Shown here piece after piece: positions 1 to 8,730 of a stretch of DNA of 64,000 bases. Position 1 is the first letter of the stretch. Every line of letters begins with the position of its first letter. This DNA is from an uncultured Rhodospirillales bacterium (GTDB taxonomy: Bacteria > Pseudomonadota > Alphaproteobacteria > Azospirillales > Azospirillaceae): contig CAIYNU010000095.1 in assembly GCA_903927615.1 (NCBI GenBank), forward strand, positions 20,651-84,650. Direction: 5' to 3'. The notes under the pieces were generated by a model, which was given only the letters and a program-made list of their open reading frames with translations, made no database searches and was not told where the DNA came from. Made by a program: the position numbers and the translations under genes.

Positions 1-75
1 CCAAATCGCCGCCATGACGAACCCGACCCAAGCCAACAGGCTGATATTAAACTATTCTTTTTCCTGACCGGCAGT

Positions 76-91
76 TGGCACGGTGGCTGCA
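76..91 (+). promoter_or_regulatory. Sigma-54-type (-24/-12) promoter upstream of flgF
   Basis: The stretch TGGCACGGTGGCTGCA matches the RpoN consensus TGGCACR-N4-TTGCW. It has the invariant GG and GC with the required 10-base interval, and one mismatch in the -12 block. It lies about 70 bp before the flgF ATG. Rod and hook genes in alphaproteobacteria such as Caulobacter are commonly sigma-54 dependent, which fits. No enhancer-binding (FlbD-type) site was identified. Confidence 0.7.
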
Positions 92-158
92 TTGCTTTTC
101 ACGTCCGCCGCACCGCCGGGTGCTTCTTATAACGGTCGAGAGTGAACGAGGCCCTACG

Positions 159-890
159 ATGGAAAACCCAGTCTACATCTCACTCTCGCGCATGGTCGCC
201 TTGCAGCGGCAAATGGATGTGGTCGCAAACAATGTGGCTAACGCCACCTCGACCGGCTTCAAGCGCGAACGGGTGATGTTTTCCGAATACCTCCAGCGCC
301 CGACCATGGGCGAGCGCCTGTCGATGGTTCAGGACCACGCCACCACCCGCGACATGAGCCCCGGACCACTGTCACCCACCAGCAATCCCCTGGACCTCGC
401 CATCCGCGGCAAAGGCTACTTTGTGGTCGATACGCTCAACGGCCCCCACTACACCCGTTCCGGTCGTTTTCAACTGGATCCAAAAGGCCAGATTGTCGAC
501 AACAACGGTCTGCCGGTCCTTGGCTCAGACAACAGACCAATAACCCTCAAGACGGGTGTCAGTGAAATCCGCATCCAGGGCGACGGCTCAATCTTCACCA
601 ATCTTGATCCAAAAACGCCGGCGGGCAAATTCAAACTCGTGACCTTCGACAAAGAGCAGCAGATGAGCGAGGTCGGCAGCGGGCTATTCCTGACCGACGA
701 AAAGCCCCAACTCGCGCCCAATGACACCCGCTTGGCCCAAGGCATGATCGAAGAGTCCAATGTTCAGCCGGTGGTTGAGATGACCAACATGATGGCCGTT
801 CTCCGGCAATATCAAGGGATCGAGAAAATCGTCGATTCAGAGCATAAGAGCCAACAGAACATGATCCAGAAACTCGGCCGGCAAGCATAA
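159..890 (+). CDS. flgF: Flagellar basal-body rod protein FlgF
   Basis: FlgF is a proximal/distal-junction rod subunit exported by the flagellar type III apparatus. The N-terminus MENPVYISLSRMVALQRQMD followed by VVANNVANATSTGFKRER is the conserved flagellar rod/hook helix with its ANNxANxxTxGFK motif. The C-terminus (ESNVQPVVEMTNMMAVLRQYQ) is the second conserved rod helix. The product is 243 aa, usual for the family. The ORF track starts 28 codons upstream at 75, but family alignment and the arginine-rich, non-homologous leader favour the ATG at 159. It is the first gene of flgF-flgG-flgA-flgH, 28 bp before flgG, and is probably transcribed from the sigma-54-like promoter at 76-91. Confidence 0.95.
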   Translation: MENPVYISLSRMVALQRQMDVVANNVANATSTGFKRERVMFSEYLQRPTMGERLSMVQDHATTRDMSPGPLSPTSNPLDLAIRGKGYFVVDTLNGPHYTRSGRFQLDPKGQIVDNNGLPVLGSDNRPITLKTGVSEIRIQGDGSIFTNLDPKTPAGKFKLVTFDKEQQMSEVGSGLFLTDEKPQLAPNDTRLAQGMIEESNVQPVVEMTNMMAVLRQYQGIEKIVDSEHKSQQNMIQKLGRQA

Positions 891-918
891 GGCCCACAAA
901 TTCAGGAGAATTGCAGCC

Positions 919-1704
919 ATGCGCAGTCTCGCCATTGGGGCCACCGGTATGCAGGCCCAACAGCTCAACGTCGAAGTGATCTCCAACAACATCGCCAACA
1001 GCGCCACCAACGGCTTTAAAGCCCAGCGCGCGGAATTTCAGGATCTGCTGTATCAGAACATGCGGCGGATCGGTTCGACCTCGTCCGATGCCGGCACCAT
1101 CGTGCCGTCCGGGGTGCAGATCGGCGCCGGTGTCCGAACCGCGTCGGTCTACCGGATCATGTCCCAGGGCAATCTGACGGTCACCGAGAACCAGCTTGAT
1201 ATCGCGGTCAACGGCAACGGCTTCTTCCAGATTCAGTTGCCGACCGGCGAAACTGCCTATACCCGCGACGGCTCGTTCTCGCTCAATCCCCAGGGCCAGA
1301 TCGTGACCAGCAACGGCTACCCGCTCAATCCCGCCATCACCGTTCCGCCCAACTCCCAAAGCATCACGGTCAGCGCCACCGGTCAGGTCCAGGCAAAAAT
1401 TGCCGGCACCGTCACCCCGGCCATCGTCGGCCAGATCACCCTGGCGGCTTTCCCCAACGACGCTGGTCTCGAAGCCACCGGTGACAACCTGTTTCTGGAG
1501 ACGCCGGCCTCCGGTTCCGCCGTCACCGGCAACCCCGGGGTCCAGGGCTTCGGGTCCATCGTCCAGGGCTCGCTGGAAACCTCCAACGTCAACGTGGTCC
1601 AGGAGATCACCAACCTGATCACAGCCCAGCGGGCCTACGAGATGAATTCCAAGGTCATCAAGACCACGGACGAGATGATGCAAACCGTCGGTCAGATGCA
1701 GTAA
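919..1704 (+). CDS. flgG: Flagellar basal-body rod protein FlgG (distal rod)
   Basis: FlgG is the distal rod subunit that passes through the P and L rings. The 261-aa product begins MRSLAIGATGMQAQQLNVEV and carries the ISNNIANSATNGFKAQRAEF rod signature, the LDIAVNGNGFFQ segment and a C-terminal LETSNVNVVQEITNLITAQR helix, all typical of FlgG. An AGGAGA ribosome site lies about 10 bases before the ATG. It sits between flgF and flgA in the order usual for alphaproteobacteria. Length and motifs are complete, with no sign of damage. Confidence 0.97.
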   Translation: MRSLAIGATGMQAQQLNVEVISNNIANSATNGFKAQRAEFQDLLYQNMRRIGSTSSDAGTIVPSGVQIGAGVRTASVYRIMSQGNLTVTENQLDIAVNGNGFFQIQLPTGETAYTRDGSFSLNPQGQIVTSNGYPLNPAITVPPNSQSITVSATGQVQAKIAGTVTPAIVGQITLAAFPNDAGLEATGDNLFLETPASGSAVTGNPGVQGFGSIVQGSLETSNVNVVQEITNLITAQRAYEMNSKVIKTTDEMMQTVGQMQ

Positions 1705-1724
1705 GGCGGCCCGTTTGACGAGGG

Positions 1725-1754
1725 CCGGACGCAGACAAGCCGGACGCAGACAAG
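1725..1754 (+). repeat. 15-bp perfect tandem direct repeat between flgG and flgA
   Basis: The 15-mer CCGGACGCAGACAAG occurs twice head-to-tail. It ends directly before the flgA start region, and its last bases contribute to the AAGAAGG ribosome site. It probably arose by slippage; no function is evident. Confidence 0.8.
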
Positions 1755-1766
1755 AAGGTGAATGCC

Positions 1767-2708
1767 ATGAAACCGATCATCACCCTGGGCTTCGGCGCCG
1801 CCCTGTCTTTTGTGACCTTCACCGCCCAGGCTGCCCAGTTGCACCCTACCGTGACCGTCACCGACGACCAGATTCGGCTTGGCGACCTGTTCGAGGGCCT
1901 GACCGAGCAGGCCGACCGCGAGGTCGCCCCGGCCCCGGCGCCGGGCCGGCAGGTGGTGTTCGACAGCGACTTTCTGCAACATCTGGCCCAATCCTACCAT
2001 GTGGACTGGCGGCCGGGCAGCGCCGACGCCAAGGTTTCGGTCACGCGCAGCAGCCGTACCGTCGGCATCGACGACCTCCGCGGGCCGATCGTCGAGGCTC
2101 TCGGTCATAGGGCGGTGGGCGGACGGCTGGAGGTGGAATTTGAAAACCCCACCCTGCGGGCCGTGGTCGCCGCCAACCAGCCCTCGACCATCACCGTGGA
2201 GACGCTCTACTACAACCAGATCCTGAACCATTTCAGCGCCGAAGTGGTGTTGGGCGCCGGCGGTTCGGCGCCCCAGCGGGTCACGGTCGCCGGGCACGCC
2301 ACGCTGATGGTCGACATGCCGGTGCTGATGCGGCGGGTGAATCCCGGTGAAGTGATCACCCACGCCGACATCGGCTGGGTTGAAATCAGCGCCAATCAAC
2401 TGGTCGGCAACATCGCCGCCAGCGAAGCGGATCTGATCAACCGAACCCCGCGCCGCAGTCTTCAGGTCAATGCCCCGATCTTCCTCTATGACGTTCTGCC
2501 CCTGAAGCTGGTAACCAAGGGCCAGTTGGTGACCATGGTCCTCCAAACTTCCAATATGTACCTGTCAACCCAAGGCAAGGCGGTGCAGGACGGGGCCAAG
2601 GGCGAGGTCATCCGGGTCCAAAATCTTGAAAGCAACCGCATCGTCGAAGCCACCGTCGTTGGCACCAACCAAGTCGCCGTGCATGTTCCCGGCGCCGTGA
2701 TGAATTGA
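1767..2708 (+). CDS. flgA: Flagellar P-ring assembly chaperone FlgA
   Basis: FlgA is a periplasmic chaperone needed for FlgI P-ring polymerisation. The 313-aa product has an N-terminal signal peptide (hydrophobic stretch ending AQAAQ) and a C-terminal SAF domain with the pattern MRRVNPGEVITHADIGW and KLVTKGQLVTMVLQ, characteristic of FlgA. The track starts at a GTG at 1758. I prefer the ATG at 1767 because AAGAAGG lies 8 bases before it and overlaps the GTG. The partner flgI is not in the window. The gene ends 10 bp before flgH. Confidence 0.93.
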   Translation: MKPIITLGFGAALSFVTFTAQAAQLHPTVTVTDDQIRLGDLFEGLTEQADREVAPAPAPGRQVVFDSDFLQHLAQSYHVDWRPGSADAKVSVTRSSRTVGIDDLRGPIVEALGHRAVGGRLEVEFENPTLRAVVAANQPSTITVETLYYNQILNHFSAEVVLGAGGSAPQRVTVAGHATLMVDMPVLMRRVNPGEVITHADIGWVEISANQLVGNIAASEADLINRTPRRSLQVNAPIFLYDVLPLKLVTKGQLVTMVLQTSNMYLSTQGKAVQDGAKGEVIRVQNLESNRIVEATVVGTNQVAVHVPGAVMN

Positions 2709-2718
2709 GGAGCATCCC

Positions 2719-3516
2719 ATGAACGCCACCTCCACCACCCGCCGGCCCTCCGCCCGCCCGATCGTCAAAGCCATCACCATCGGCGCCCTCATCCTGGCCC
2801 TGCCCGCCTGCAACACCTTCGATCGGTTGTCCAACATCGGCGACGGCCCGACGCTGGCCGGGATCAAGGACCCCCAGGCGCAACCCGGATACAAGCCGGT
2901 CAGCATGCCGATGCCGGCGCCCCAGCCCTCCCAGCGCAACCCCAATTCCCTCTGGCGGAACGGCGCGCGGGCGTTCTTCAAGGACCAGCGCGCCTCCCAG
3001 GTCGGCGACCTGTTGACCGTCACCGTCGCCATTTCCGACAACGCCACGGTGAACAGCACCCTGGCCCAAAACCAGGGCACCGCAGCCAATCCCAACGGCG
3101 AGACCATCGGCCTGCCCAACCTGCCCAGCTATATGGGCGCCGCCTCCTACGCCGCGGCCTTAGGCACCGCCGCCGCCGGTTCGCTGGGCAGCACCAGCAG
3201 CAGCAGTCAGGTCAACAATACCGGCGCCATCGCCCGGAAAGAGACCATCAATCTGACGCTGGCCGCGGTGGTGATCCAGATTCTGCCTAACGGCAATCTG
3301 GTGATCGAAGGCAAGCAACAGGTCAAGGTCAATGCCGAGATGCGTGAACTCACCATCACCGGCATCGTCCGTCCCGAAGACATCGACTCCTCCAACCAGA
3401 TCAGCTACCAGAGAATCGCCGAAGCCCGCATCTCTTACGGCGGCCAGGGCACCGTCAGCGACGTGCAAGCCCCGCGTTACGGTCAGCAACTGATGGACAT
3501 CCTGCTGCCCTTCTAA
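2719..3516 (+). CDS. flgH: Flagellar L-ring lipoprotein FlgH
   Basis: FlgH forms the outer-membrane L ring around the flagellar rod. The 265-aa precursor has a lipoprotein signal with lipobox ILALPAC, so the mature protein starts at a lipid-modified Cys near residue 31. The FlgH core follows: SLWRNGARAFFKDQRASQVGDLLTV, the serine/glycine-rich middle, and a C-terminal YGGQGTVSDVQAPRYGQQL. A GAGGAG ribosome site precedes the ATG. It is the last flagellar gene here. flgI, which often follows in other genomes, is absent, and an unrelated helicase gene follows instead. Confidence 0.96.
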   Translation: MNATSTTRRPSARPIVKAITIGALILALPACNTFDRLSNIGDGPTLAGIKDPQAQPGYKPVSMPMPAPQPSQRNPNSLWRNGARAFFKDQRASQVGDLLTVTVAISDNATVNSTLAQNQGTAANPNGETIGLPNLPSYMGAASYAAALGTAAAGSLGSTSSSSQVNNTGAIARKETINLTLAAVVIQILPNGNLVIEGKQQVKVNAEMRELTITGIVRPEDIDSSNQISYQRIAEARISYGGQGTVSDVQAPRYGQQLMDILLPF

Positions 3517-3546
3517 CCGCCCCCGCTGCTGACCCCTGCCCGTAAA

Positions 3547-3586
3547 CCCCAGTGCCGGCCCCGTGACCACGGGTAGGGCACTGGGG
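3547..3586 (+). terminator. Strong hairpin downstream of flgH, possible terminator
   Basis: CCCCAGTGCC pairs with GGCACTGGGG, and CCCGTG pairs with CACGGG inside it, giving a long compound stem 31 bp after the flgH stop. There is no T-run after it, so Rho-independent action is uncertain. The surrounding 3517-3812 region (296 bp) holds no other recognisable gene. Confidence 0.5.
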
Positions 3587-3812
3587 CGAGGCGTGACAAC
3601 CTTTCCGCACCCGCCCGGCGTCGCTGCGCTCGGGGCCGGGTGACCAAGCCGGGCCAGAGCGGTGTCCAAGTGTTTTTCTTGCATCTCCACGGTGGTTCGG
3701 ACACAAGATTTCCGGGTTGCCTGGGCTATGCCCGGAATGAACCGCAACGATCTCGTGGTGGCGGCGAGTGCTTGACGGTTGGCGCTAACGTGACCAAGGA
3801 GGCGCAAGCGAC

Positions 3813-6800
3813 ATGTATTCGGAGCCAGAGGTTGTTCGCGCCTACCCGTTCCGCGAGGTGGATTTGGGGCGCCGGTATCTGACCCAAGGGCGGGTCCTGG
3901 CCGCGGAGTTGTCAGAGGATGGCCGTCGGGTTGAAGGACGGGTACAAGGGGCAGAGCGGCGAGCCAATACGGTAACAGTGGACATTACCTATCACTCCAG
4001 CGGTCCCCGCAGCTATGCCAGCTTTCGTGAGGCCTGCAATTGTGTGATGGGCGGCCAGTGTAGCCATGCGGTTGCCGTGCTGCTCCAGGTCCTCCGGAAA
4101 AAGGAAGCGCCCGTTCAGGCTTTGGCGGAGATTGGGGACGTGGACGCCCCTCTTGAGAACTGGCTTGACACACTGGCACTGATCAGCAGGCCGCCGTCAT
4201 CACCCAACGAGTATTCCGATACTATCCGATTTCGGGCGCTGTATGTCATCACCCTGAATAACCGCAAGTCGTCCCGGCCCACCGCGTTCGTCACGCCCCA
4301 ATCCATGACCCTGGACAGGGGCGGACGGTGGGGTGATCAGGTCGGCACGGTGCGGGCCTCTAATCTGCTGAACGGCACAATTCCCAAGTATTACCGGCCC
4401 ATCGACAAGACTTTGCTCAGTCTGTTATGGGCCGCCACCGTCACCGCGGCCGGCTGCGTCAGTTTTGACGACGGGCGTTACCCGTTGGTCGGCGACCTGA
4501 GCGACCAAATTCTGCACCTGATTCTGGAAAGCGGGCGTGGCCGGTGGGAGAGCATCCAGGGGCCGCAGTTGGTGGCGGGGGGACCGCGTCCGGGGCGGGC
4601 ATTTTGGGAAACGGACGCCGAAGGTGTTCAACGCTTTCGCCTGGGGGGTGACATAGAGGGGCTGCTGGCCTTGCCGTTGCCCCAGCCCTGGTACATTAAC
4701 CCCAGGTCCGGTGAGATCGGGCGGCTGGAGCTGGATTTGCCGCCGCACGTTTTGATGGCGTTGGTTGCCGCGCCGCCGATTCCGCCGGATTTGTCCACGC
4801 GCTTGCGGCGCAGTCTGGAAAATGTCCTTCCCGGTCGGCAGCACCTTTTGCCGCGGGAGTTCGGGCCGCAGGTTGTTCGCGACGTTGTGCCGGTGCCGTG
4901 TCTGCGGCTCTTTCGACGGTCGGCGACGGAGGTTCCGTGGGACGACCGGAATGAAGCGGCCACCCTGGGGCGCCGGGAGACCACACTGTGTGGCGCCGTG
5001 ACCTTCGACTATGCCGGCAGTCGGGTGCGCCCGGACGATCGGGGGGTGGAACTGGCCGCCACCATCACCGGGACTCTGGTGCGGGTCCCCCGGCAGCCTG
5101 AGATTGAAGAGAAAGCCCTGCGTCACCTGATCACCACCGGTTTCCGGCCCATCAAGGGAGTGGCGAATACGTTTATTCACCTGGCTAACCCCCAGGACCC
5201 GCATTGGGTAGGCGGCAGTTGGACCGTCATGTTGGCCTTCCTTCATCGCGGTGTCGCCGGGCTGCGGGCGGCGGGCTGGCAGGTGGAGTTGGACGACGCC
5301 TTTGATCTAGAGATCACCGAGCCCGCCGAGGATGGCTGGGTGGCCGAGGTGGTGGAAGCCGGGGGCCGCAGCGGCGTCGACTGGTTCGGCCTGTCGCTTG
5401 GGGTGACGGTGGGCGGAGAGCGCATTGACCTGCTGCCGGTGCTGCTTCCGGTGTTGCGCGAGATGCCCGAAGACGGGGCCCTGGAGGGATTCGACCAATT
5501 CGCCGACGCCGGGGGCACCCTGTTCGCGCCCATCGACGCCAAGCGCATGTTGCCCCTGCCGGCGGCCCGGCTCAAGCCGCTGCTGTTCGCGCTCTATGAG
5601 CTGTACCGGGTGGGCAGCATCCTTGATGACGGCACCGTCAAGCTGACCTTGTCACGGGCGGCCGAACTGGCGGATGTCGCCGCCGCCGCCGAAGCCGCGG
5701 GCATGCGCTGGTTCGGCGGGGAACGACTGCTGGACGTCGGGCGGAAATTGCGCGATTTTTCCGGCCTGGACCCGGTGCCGGTGCCCGCGAGCTTCCAGGG
5801 AACACTTCGTGCCTATCAGCGGGACGGCGTGACCTGGCTGCAATTCTTACGGGATTTCGACTTTGGCGGCATTCTGGCCGACGACATGGGACTGGGCAAA
5901 ACCATCCAGACCCTCACCCATCTGCTGATCGAGCAGGAGGCCGGTCGGCTCGACCGGCCCGCTCTGGTGGTGGCTCCCACCACCCTGGTGACGAACTGGC
6001 GGCTGGAGGCCGCCCGTTTTGCGCCCACGCTGCGGGTTCTGGTTCTGCACGGCGCCAACCGCAAGGCCGAGTTCGAGCGCATGGCTGACCATGATCTGGT
6101 CCTGACCACCTATCCGTTGCTGTTCCGCGACAAGGAGATCTTGTGCGCCTGCCCGTGGTCCCTGCTGATCCTCGACGAGGCCCAGACCATCAAGAACCCC
6201 AAGGCCCAAGCGTCGTTGGTGGTTCAACAGCTTTCCGCGCGGCATCGCCTGTGCCTGACCGGCACGCCCATGGAGAACAATCTTGGCGAGTTGTGGGCGC
6301 TGTTCCACTTCCTGATGCCGGGATTACTGGGCAATCAGCGGCAGTTTCAGCGGTCGTTTCGCACGCCCATTGAAAAACAGGGCGACCGTCGCCGCCAGCG
6401 GGACCTGACCCGCCGCATCCGACCGTTCATGTTGCGCCGGACCAAGCAACAGGTTGCCGCGGAGCTGCCGGAAAAGACCGAAATCAACGAGTATATCGAG
6501 TTGGAAGGTCCTCAGCGGGACTTTTATGAAAGTATCCGCCTGGCGTTGGACGCCAAGGTGCAGGCCGAGATCACGGCTAAAGGGTTGGCACGCAGTCACA
6601 TCGTGATTCTGGACGCGCTGCTGAAGTTGCGCCAGATTTGTTGCGATGCCCGCTTGGTCAAGCTGGTGGCGGCGAAAGGAGTCAAACGCTCGGCCAAGCT
6701 GGAACGCCTGATGGAGATGCTGCCGGAACTGATCGAGGAGGGTCGGCGCATCCTGTTATTTTCCCAGTTCACCGCCATGCTTGATCTGATCCAAAGCGAG

Positions 6801-7202
6801 TTGGACAACGCAAAAATCGGCTATGTCAAGCTGACCGGCCAAACCCGCGATCGCCAAACCCCGATCGATCTTTTTCAGGCCGGAACAGTGCCGGTATTCC
6901 TGATCAGCCTCAAGGCTGGCGGCACCGGCCTCAATCTGACCGCCGCCGACACCGTGATTCATTACGATCCCTGGTGGAATCCGGCGGTCGAGCGTCAGGC
7001 CACCGATCGTGCCCATCGCATTGGCCAGGACAAGCCGGTGTTCGTTTATAAGTTGGTGACGGTCGGAACCGTCGAAACCGCCATCCTCGATCTTCAGGCG
7101 CGCAAGCAGGCCCTGGCCGATGGGCTTTACGACCCCGAAGCGGTTGAGGACATCACCCTGACCAAAGACGACCTTACGGCGTTGTTTGCGCCCCTGGCCT
7201 GA
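3813..7202 (+). CDS. SWIM zinc-finger SNF2-family DNA helicase/ATPase
   Basis: This is a 1129-aa Swi2/Snf2-type ATP-dependent DNA translocase. Near residues 60-95 is a SWIM zinc motif (CNCVMGGQCSH; CxC...CxH). A long middle region of unclear fold follows. The helicase core covers about residues 660-1120: Walker A GILADDMGLGKT, DEAQ box (LLILDEAQTIKNPK), motif III LTGTPMENNLGELW, and C-terminal motifs LKAGGTGLNLTAAD and QATDRAHRIGQ. AAGGAGG sits 10 bases before the ATG. Bacterial members resemble RapA/HepA remodelers, but the role of SWIM-SNF2 proteins is not settled; nucleic-acid remodelling is all I would claim. It starts a short collinear run with the next two genes. Confidence 0.92.
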   Translation: MYSEPEVVRAYPFREVDLGRRYLTQGRVLAAELSEDGRRVEGRVQGAERRANTVTVDITYHSSGPRSYASFREACNCVMGGQCSHAVAVLLQVLRKKEAPVQALAEIGDVDAPLENWLDTLALISRPPSSPNEYSDTIRFRALYVITLNNRKSSRPTAFVTPQSMTLDRGGRWGDQVGTVRASNLLNGTIPKYYRPIDKTLLSLLWAATVTAAGCVSFDDGRYPLVGDLSDQILHLILESGRGRWESIQGPQLVAGGPRPGRAFWETDAEGVQRFRLGGDIEGLLALPLPQPWYINPRSGEIGRLELDLPPHVLMALVAAPPIPPDLSTRLRRSLENVLPGRQHLLPREFGPQVVRDVVPVPCLRLFRRSATEVPWDDRNEAATLGRRETTLCGAVTFDYAGSRVRPDDRGVELAATITGTLVRVPRQPEIEEKALRHLITTGFRPIKGVANTFIHLANPQDPHWVGGSWTVMLAFLHRGVAGLRAAGWQVELDDAFDLEITEPAEDGWVAEVVEAGGRSGVDWFGLSLGVTVGGERIDLLPVLLPVLREMPEDGALEGFDQFADAGGTLFAPIDAKRMLPLPAARLKPLLFALYELYRVGSILDDGTVKLTLSRAAELADVAAAAEAAGMRWFGGERLLDVGRKLRDFSGLDPVPVPASFQGTLRAYQRDGVTWLQFLRDFDFGGILADDMGLGKTIQTLTHLLIEQEAGRLDRPALVVAPTTLVTNWRLEAARFAPTLRVLVLHGANRKAEFERMADHDLVLTTYPLLFRDKEILCACPWSLLILDEAQTIKNPKAQASLVVQQLSARHRLCLTGTPMENNLGELWALFHFLMPGLLGNQRQFQRSFRTPIEKQGDRRRQRDLTRRIRPFMLRRTKQQVAAELPEKTEINEYIELEGPQRDFYESIRLALDAKVQAEITAKGLARSHIVILDALLKLRQICCDARLVKLVAAKGVKRSAKLERLMEMLPELIEEGRRILLFSQFTAMLDLIQSELDNAKIGYVKLTGQTRDRQTPIDLFQAGTVPVFLISLKAGGTGLNLTAADTVIHYDPWWNPAVERQATDRAHRIGQDKPVFVYKLVTVGTVETAILDLQARKQALADGLYDPEAVEDITLTKDDLTALFAPLA

Positions 7203-7249
7203 GCATCACCAAGACCTGAACGGCGCGCCCGCACGCCAGGAGCCATCGG

Positions 7250-7699
7250 ATGGACGACAGAGAACTTCGAGACAAGCTGCGAAAGATCGAGGCCTTATTT
7301 GCCGGTGCCGCCACGCCGGGGGAACGGGCGGCGGCCGGCGCCGCGGCGGAACGGATCCGGGACCGTCTGAAACAACTCGGCGGAACCGAACGGGCGGTCG
7401 AAATGACCTTCAGCTTGCGAAATCCCTGGTCCCACCGGCTGTTTGTGGCGCTGTGCCGGCGCTACGGCTTGCAGGCTTACCGGTATCGCCGGATGCGTTA
7501 CACCACCGTGTGCGTCAGGGCGCCGCAGTCCTTTCTCAATACCGTCCTGTGGCCCGAGTTTCTCCAACTGGATACCGCCCTGACCGACCATCTGAGCGGC
7601 ATCACCGACCGCATCATCCGCGAGGAAGTCTATAAGGACGTCGGTGACGCCGAGGAAGTCGAGGAACCGTTGAAAATCGGCAAGGCGCGGGGGGCGTGA
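7250..7699 (+). CDS. Hypothetical protein with DUF2786-like N-terminus
   Basis: The product is 149 aa and soluble, with no signal peptide. The N-terminal helix pattern (LRKIEALFAGAATPGERAAA) resembles the DUF2786 motif, in which KI...LL..A...T...EA precedes a helix. The C-terminal half has a conserved-looking aromatic core (RYGLQAYRYRRMRYTTVCVR). Function is unknown. It starts 47 bp after the SNF2 gene, so co-transcription is likely. A ribosome site (AGGAGCC) sits about 8 bases before the ATG. The DUF2786 link is by eye and only moderately secure. Confidence 0.75.
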   Translation: MDDRELRDKLRKIEALFAGAATPGERAAAGAAAERIRDRLKQLGGTERAVEMTFSLRNPWSHRLFVALCRRYGLQAYRYRRMRYTTVCVRAPQSFLNTVLWPEFLQLDTALTDHLSGITDRIIREEVYKDVGDAEEVEEPLKIGKARGA

Positions 7700-7740
7700 A
7701 CCAGGCCCCCTCGGACCCGAGCAACGGTATCGGGGAAACG

Positions 7741-8640
7741 ATGCCCCGCCCGACCGATCCATCGCATCCGAACCGCACCGCCCTGACCAGCGGCGCCGCG
7801 GCGCTGTCGGCGTTCCTGCTGTGGGGGCTGATGCCGGTCTATTTCAAGGCGCTGGGCGACCTGTCGCCCCTGGAGATCGTGGCTCACCGGGTGGTCTGGT
7901 CGGTGCTGCTGGTGGGGCTGTTCGCGGCCATGGCCTACCCGGTGCAGACCATCATCGAGGCGCTGGGCACCCGGCGACGGTTCGGCATCTACCTGATCAC
8001 GTCGCTGTTGATTTCCAGCAACTGGCTGGTCTTCCTGTGGGCGGTGACCCACGGCCGGATCGTCGATGTCAGTCTTGGCTATTACATCAACCCCCTGGTC
8101 AACGTCCTGCTGGGCGTGTTGTTTCTGGGCGAGCGGCTGAGCCGCCCCCAACTTCTGGCGGTGGCCGTCGCCTTCGTGAGTGTGTTCAGTCTGGTGGTTG
8201 ATGCCGGCACCATTCCCGGGCTGGCGCTGTTCCTGGGCATCACCTTCGGTCTTTACGCGCTGGTCCGCAAGAAGGCCGGCATCGACCCGTTGCTCGGTCT
8301 GCTGATCGAGACCGCCCTGATGGCGCCGCCGGCGCTGGGGTACTTGGTGTGGCTGGGTGTCGAAGGCGGCGGAACTTTTGGCCGCAGTTCGGTCGAAACA
8401 GATCTGATGCTGGCGGCATCGGGTGTGGTCACTTCGGTGCCCCTGGTGCTGTTCATGATCGGCAATCGTGGACTCAAATTATCGACCATCGGCCTGATGC
8501 AATACATCGCCCCCAGTTGTCAGTTGGTGCTGGCCGTCACCTGTTACGGCGAGGTCCTGACCCGGGCCTACGGAATCGCCTTCGGCGGCATCTGGACTGC
8601 GCTGGCCATTTTCAGTTGGGACTTGTGGCGGCGGCGATGA
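7741..8640 (+). CDS. rarD: RarD-type EamA/DMT family transporter
   Basis: This is an inner-membrane drug/metabolite transporter of the RarD subgroup with about 10 transmembrane helices in two EamA halves. RarD-type motifs are visible: AFLLWGLMPVYFKAL at the N-terminus, EIVAHRVVWS, NWLVFLWAV, GYYINPLVNVLLGVLFLGERLS, and near the end LSTIGLMQYIAPSCQL. The product is 299 aa from the ATG at 7741, against about 296 aa for E. coli RarD. The track's GTG at 7696 overlaps the previous stop and adds a polar 15-residue leader, so it is less likely. The substrate is unknown; chloramphenicol sensitivity gave the family its name. Confidence 0.9.
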   Translation: MPRPTDPSHPNRTALTSGAAALSAFLLWGLMPVYFKALGDLSPLEIVAHRVVWSVLLVGLFAAMAYPVQTIIEALGTRRRFGIYLITSLLISSNWLVFLWAVTHGRIVDVSLGYYINPLVNVLLGVLFLGERLSRPQLLAVAVAFVSVFSLVVDAGTIPGLALFLGITFGLYALVRKKAGIDPLLGLLIETALMAPPALGYLVWLGVEGGGTFGRSSVETDLMLAASGVVTSVPLVLFMIGNRGLKLSTIGLMQYIAPSCQLVLAVTCYGEVLTRAYGIAFGGIWTALAIFSWDLWRRR

Positions 8641-8730
8641 CTGTGGGATTCTGCGGTTCACCCGTCCTTCCCCCATGGCCCACGCCACGGCCAATCTTAC
8701 GGGCCAGCGAACGAATGAGTGGTTTGTGGA

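Noticed and set aside
1-15. Possible start of a minus-strand gene at the window edge (ATGGCGGCGATTTGG)
   Set aside because: Only five codons are in view and no ribosome site is evident, so it cannot be supported.
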